From the NCBI GenBank assembly GCA_044220635.1, contig JBGAQP010000001.1, forward strand, positions 62,001 to 126,000: DNA of 64,000 nucleotides. Reading direction: 5' to 3'. The position numbers and the translations under genes are program-made. This document shows positions 62,615-64,000 of the stretch, in pieces (position 1 is the stretch's first letter; the number at the start of each line of letters is the position of its first letter). The notes under the pieces were generated by a model, which was given only the letters and a program-made list of their open reading frames with translations, did no database searches and had not been told where the DNA came from. Source of the stretch: JBGAQP01 sp044220635. GTDB lineage: Bacteria; Pseudomonadota; Gammaproteobacteria; Burkholderiales; Usitatibacteraceae.

Positions 62615-62650
62615 TCACGCGTCGCCCCTGGCGAGGGCGGGCCGGCGAGC

Positions 62651-63391
62651 TCAGGGGATGGGCAGCGACTCGGCGGCGATGAACAAGAAGGCGTTGTCGT
62701 AAAGGCTCCCGGCCGGCGTCGAGCTGATGTTGACCCTGAAGAGGGCCGAGCCATTGCCGAAGGCGGACGCCGAGGCGACCACGGGAGTTCCATAGGCGCC
62801 GAAGACGCCGAACGGGACGACCACCATCACGGGGAAGGACGACCAGGTACCCGCCGGGAAGGCGACCTCGTATTGGCCCGGCCCCACCCTCGTGGACGTG
62901 AACCCGACGCTCGTCACGGCGTTGGGTTCGCCGTTCGCATTGACGACGCCGCTGATGGTCAGCACGCCGGGACCCTCCGGTCCCGCGGGACCCGCTTCGC
63001 CCGCCGGCCCTGCCGGACCCGCAGGGCCCGTTTCTCCGGTCGGGCCGGCCGGACCGGCGGGACCCGCTGCCCCCGCCGCGCCCGCCGGACCCGCAGGGCC
63101 CGTTTCCCCCGTGGGGCCTGCCGGACCCGCGGGACCTGCTGCCCCCGCCGGGCCGGGCGGACCCGCCGGACCCGCGGGACCGGGCACTCCTTGCGAGTTC
63201 CAGGAAAGCGGCAACTCGCTGTTGCGGCAATCCGCCGCGCTGCCGACGACGCGCAGCATGCCGTTCGTCTTGTTGGCGCAGGCGACGATGGTGTCGGCGG
63301 ATGCCGGCAAGGACACCGCGATGGCGGCGAGCGCGGCCGCCAAGGATGCAACGGCAACGCCCGCTTTCCTGCGCGGATCGAATGACCGCAT
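62651..63391 (-). CDS. Exported collagen-like repeat protein
   Basis: A 246-residue protein. The N terminus MRSFDPRRKAGVAVASLAAA gives a signal peptide (to about ASADT). A short head with Cys pairs (ACANKTNGM, AADCRNSEL) precedes 25 uninterrupted Gly-X-Y triplets, mostly GPA, with two GPTGET units. A C-terminal beta-rich domain of about 100 residues follows (YEVAFPAGTWSSFPVMVVVP, FRVNISSTPAG). Bacterial collagen-like proteins trimerise and often sit at the cell surface. No anchor is visible. ATG 63391 has AGGAGAG upstream. Confidence 0.85.
   Translation of the reverse strand: MRSFDPRRKAGVAVASLAAALAAIAVSLPASADTIVACANKTNGMLRVVGSAADCRNSELPLSWNSQGVPGPAGPAGPPGPAGAAGPAGPAGPTGETGPAGPAGAAGAAGPAGPAGPTGETGPAGPAGPAGEAGPAGPEGPGVLTISGVVNANGEPNAVTSVGFTSTRVGPGQYEVAFPAGTWSSFPVMVVVPFGVFGAYGTPVVASASAFGNGSALFRVNISSTPAGSLYDNAFLFIAAESLPIP
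62968..63192 (-). repeat. Collagen Gly-X-Y repeat with 72-nt internal duplication
   Basis: This segment encodes 25 consecutive Gly-X-Y triplets. GPT-GET occurs at triplets 9-10 and again at 17-18, with GPA triplets before and after both times. The 8-triplet spacing suggests a 72-nt duplicated unit. Confidence 0.85.
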
Positions 63392-63457
63392 GGGTGACTC
63401 TCCTGTGGGCTGTGGGTCGAATGCCCGCCCGTGCCGGAAGCACAAGCGGGAAGGCGC

Positions 63458-63487
63458 TGGATAGCACCTCCCGGGGCGCGCGGTCAA
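63458..63487 (-). promoter_or_regulatory. Promoter of the collagen-like gene
   Basis: On the minus strand TTGACC (63487-63482), 18 nt, then TATCCA (63463-63458). The predicted start near 63451 leaves a leader of about 60 nt before ATG 63391. Confidence 0.6.
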
Positions 63488-63575
63488 TGAAGCGCATCAC
63501 AGGCGGCGGCAACGGCGATGCGCGGACCCGCGCGTTGCCGGCCGCGGACTGGGTGAGCCGGGCGACGCGCCGGCG

Positions 63576-63581
63576 TAAAAT
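63576..63581 (+). promoter_or_regulatory. Candidate -10 box for gmk
   Basis: TAAAAT in the 314-nt gap between the collagen-like gene and gmk. The -35 is weak. It implies a leader of about 118 nt. Apart from the two divergent promoters I see nothing else definite in this gap. Confidence 0.4.
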
Positions 63582-63705
63582 GGCGGTGCAGCGAACCGGA
63601 AAGCCCGTTTCCTCCGCGCAGCCCGCACGGCGCTTCCGTCCCTTCAACCTTTCACATCCGAGTCTTCGGAGCCCAGGGGCTCCCGGGCGCGGAACATCGA
63701 GCGGC

Positions 63706-64000
63706 ATGCCCGGCAACCTCTTCGTGATCGTCGCGCCCTCGGGCGCGGGCAAGACCAGCCTCGTGAACGCGCTCCTCGAAGCCGAGCGGGGAATCCGCCT
63801 GTCCGTGTCCTTCACCACGCGCGCGCCGCGCGCGGGCGAGGTCGAGGGGCGCGACTACCATTTCGTCGCCCGCGAGCGCTTCGAGCGGATGATCGCCGCG
63901 GGCGAGTTCCTCGAGCACGCGAACGTCTACGGCAACTTCTACGGGACCTCGCGCACCTGGATCGAGGGCGAGCTCGCGGGCGACCACGACGTGCTGCTCG
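63706..64000 (+). CDS. gmk: Guanylate kinase (N-terminal part)
   Basis: The first 98 residues of GMP kinase, which makes GDP from GMP and ATP. P-loop IVAPSGAGKTSLVNALL, then GMP-binding SFTTRAPRAGEVEGRDYHFV and FLEHANVYGNFYGTSRTWIE. The window ends inside the gene. In many Betaproteobacteria gmk is followed by rpoZ and spoT. Confidence 0.95.
   Translation, partial: MPGNLFVIVAPSGAGKTSLVNALLEAERGIRLSVSFTTRAPRAGEVEGRDYHFVARERFERMIAAGEFLEHANVYGNFYGTSRTWIEGELAGDHDVLL

Noticed and set aside
62892..63464. A plus-strand frame that also reads Gly-Pro-Ala-rich repeats opposite the collagen-like gene
   Set aside because: It is a mirror effect: GGNCCNGCN-type repeats give Gly/Pro/Ala on both strands. 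The minus frame has signal peptide, ribosome-binding site, promoter and a folded C-terminal domain; the plus frame has none.

Overview
This is about 64 kb of very GC-rich chromosome with classic betaproteobacterial gene neighbourhoods. These include pilGHIJ-chpA beside a rubredoxin, kdsD-kdsC-lptCAB-rpoN-hpf-ptsN-hprK-rapZ, and an rph-rdgB-hemW block near yicC and gmk. Genes are densely packed on both strands. I see no insertion sequence, phage, integrase, CRISPR array or rRNA. The base composition keeps many antisense frames open; these are left out. The exact genus cannot be read from the sequence. Function calls rest on motifs and family knowledge, since no database search was possible.

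Layout. 1-5.2 kb: the start of engB, a diheme cytochrome c4, a membrane diguanylate cyclase, hemL, thiE, thiD and a rubredoxin. 5.2-14.8 kb: the type IV pilus chemosensory operon pilG-pilH-pilI-pilJ-chpA. 14.8-21 kb: a more accessory stretch with uppP, a possibly exported aldo/keto reductase, a cytochrome P460-cupredoxin fusion, a secreted YHS protein, a CadC-like regulator with TPRs and a serine hydrolase. 21-27 kb: thiC with its TPP riboswitch, divergent from a TetR-HlyD-ABC-ABC2 efflux operon whose promoter carries a palindromic operator. 27-30 kb: pcm, rhodanese and tolC. 29.4-36 kb: LPS and sugar genes (waaA, waaC, a WaaE-like transferase, rfbBACD). 36-38.8 kb: an orphan histidine kinase and a sigma-54-type pilin unit. 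38.8-49 kb: a CPA2 antiporter, then an 11-gene envelope/RpoN/PTS-Ntr run. 49-57 kb: mutY, tRNA-Gly, a LytS/LytTR pair, a secreted protein, menA, thiS-thiG, an outer-membrane barrel, trmB and a FecR protein. 57-64 kb: a Ser/Thr kinase-phosphatase-rph-rdgB-hemW operon, yicC, a collagen-like protein and the start of gmk.

How the genes connect. The window supplies much of envelope biogenesis: Kdo and heptose addition, Kdo precursor synthesis, LptABC transport, dTDP-rhamnose and lipid-carrier recycling. It also holds thiamine synthesis in three separate places, two heme-related genes, and several regulatory circuits (Pil-Chp, PTS-Ntr/RpoN, a Ser/Thr kinase with its phosphatase, LytTR, TetR, c-di-GMP).

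The most striking regulatory structure is at 37.7-38.8 kb. Two matching TGTC-N9-GACA inverted repeats lie 22 bp apart, upstream of a near-consensus -24/-12 promoter. These are followed by a 41-residue membrane protein, a pilin-like protein and a strong terminator. The histidine kinase next door reads away from this unit, and rpoN lies about 6 kb downstream.
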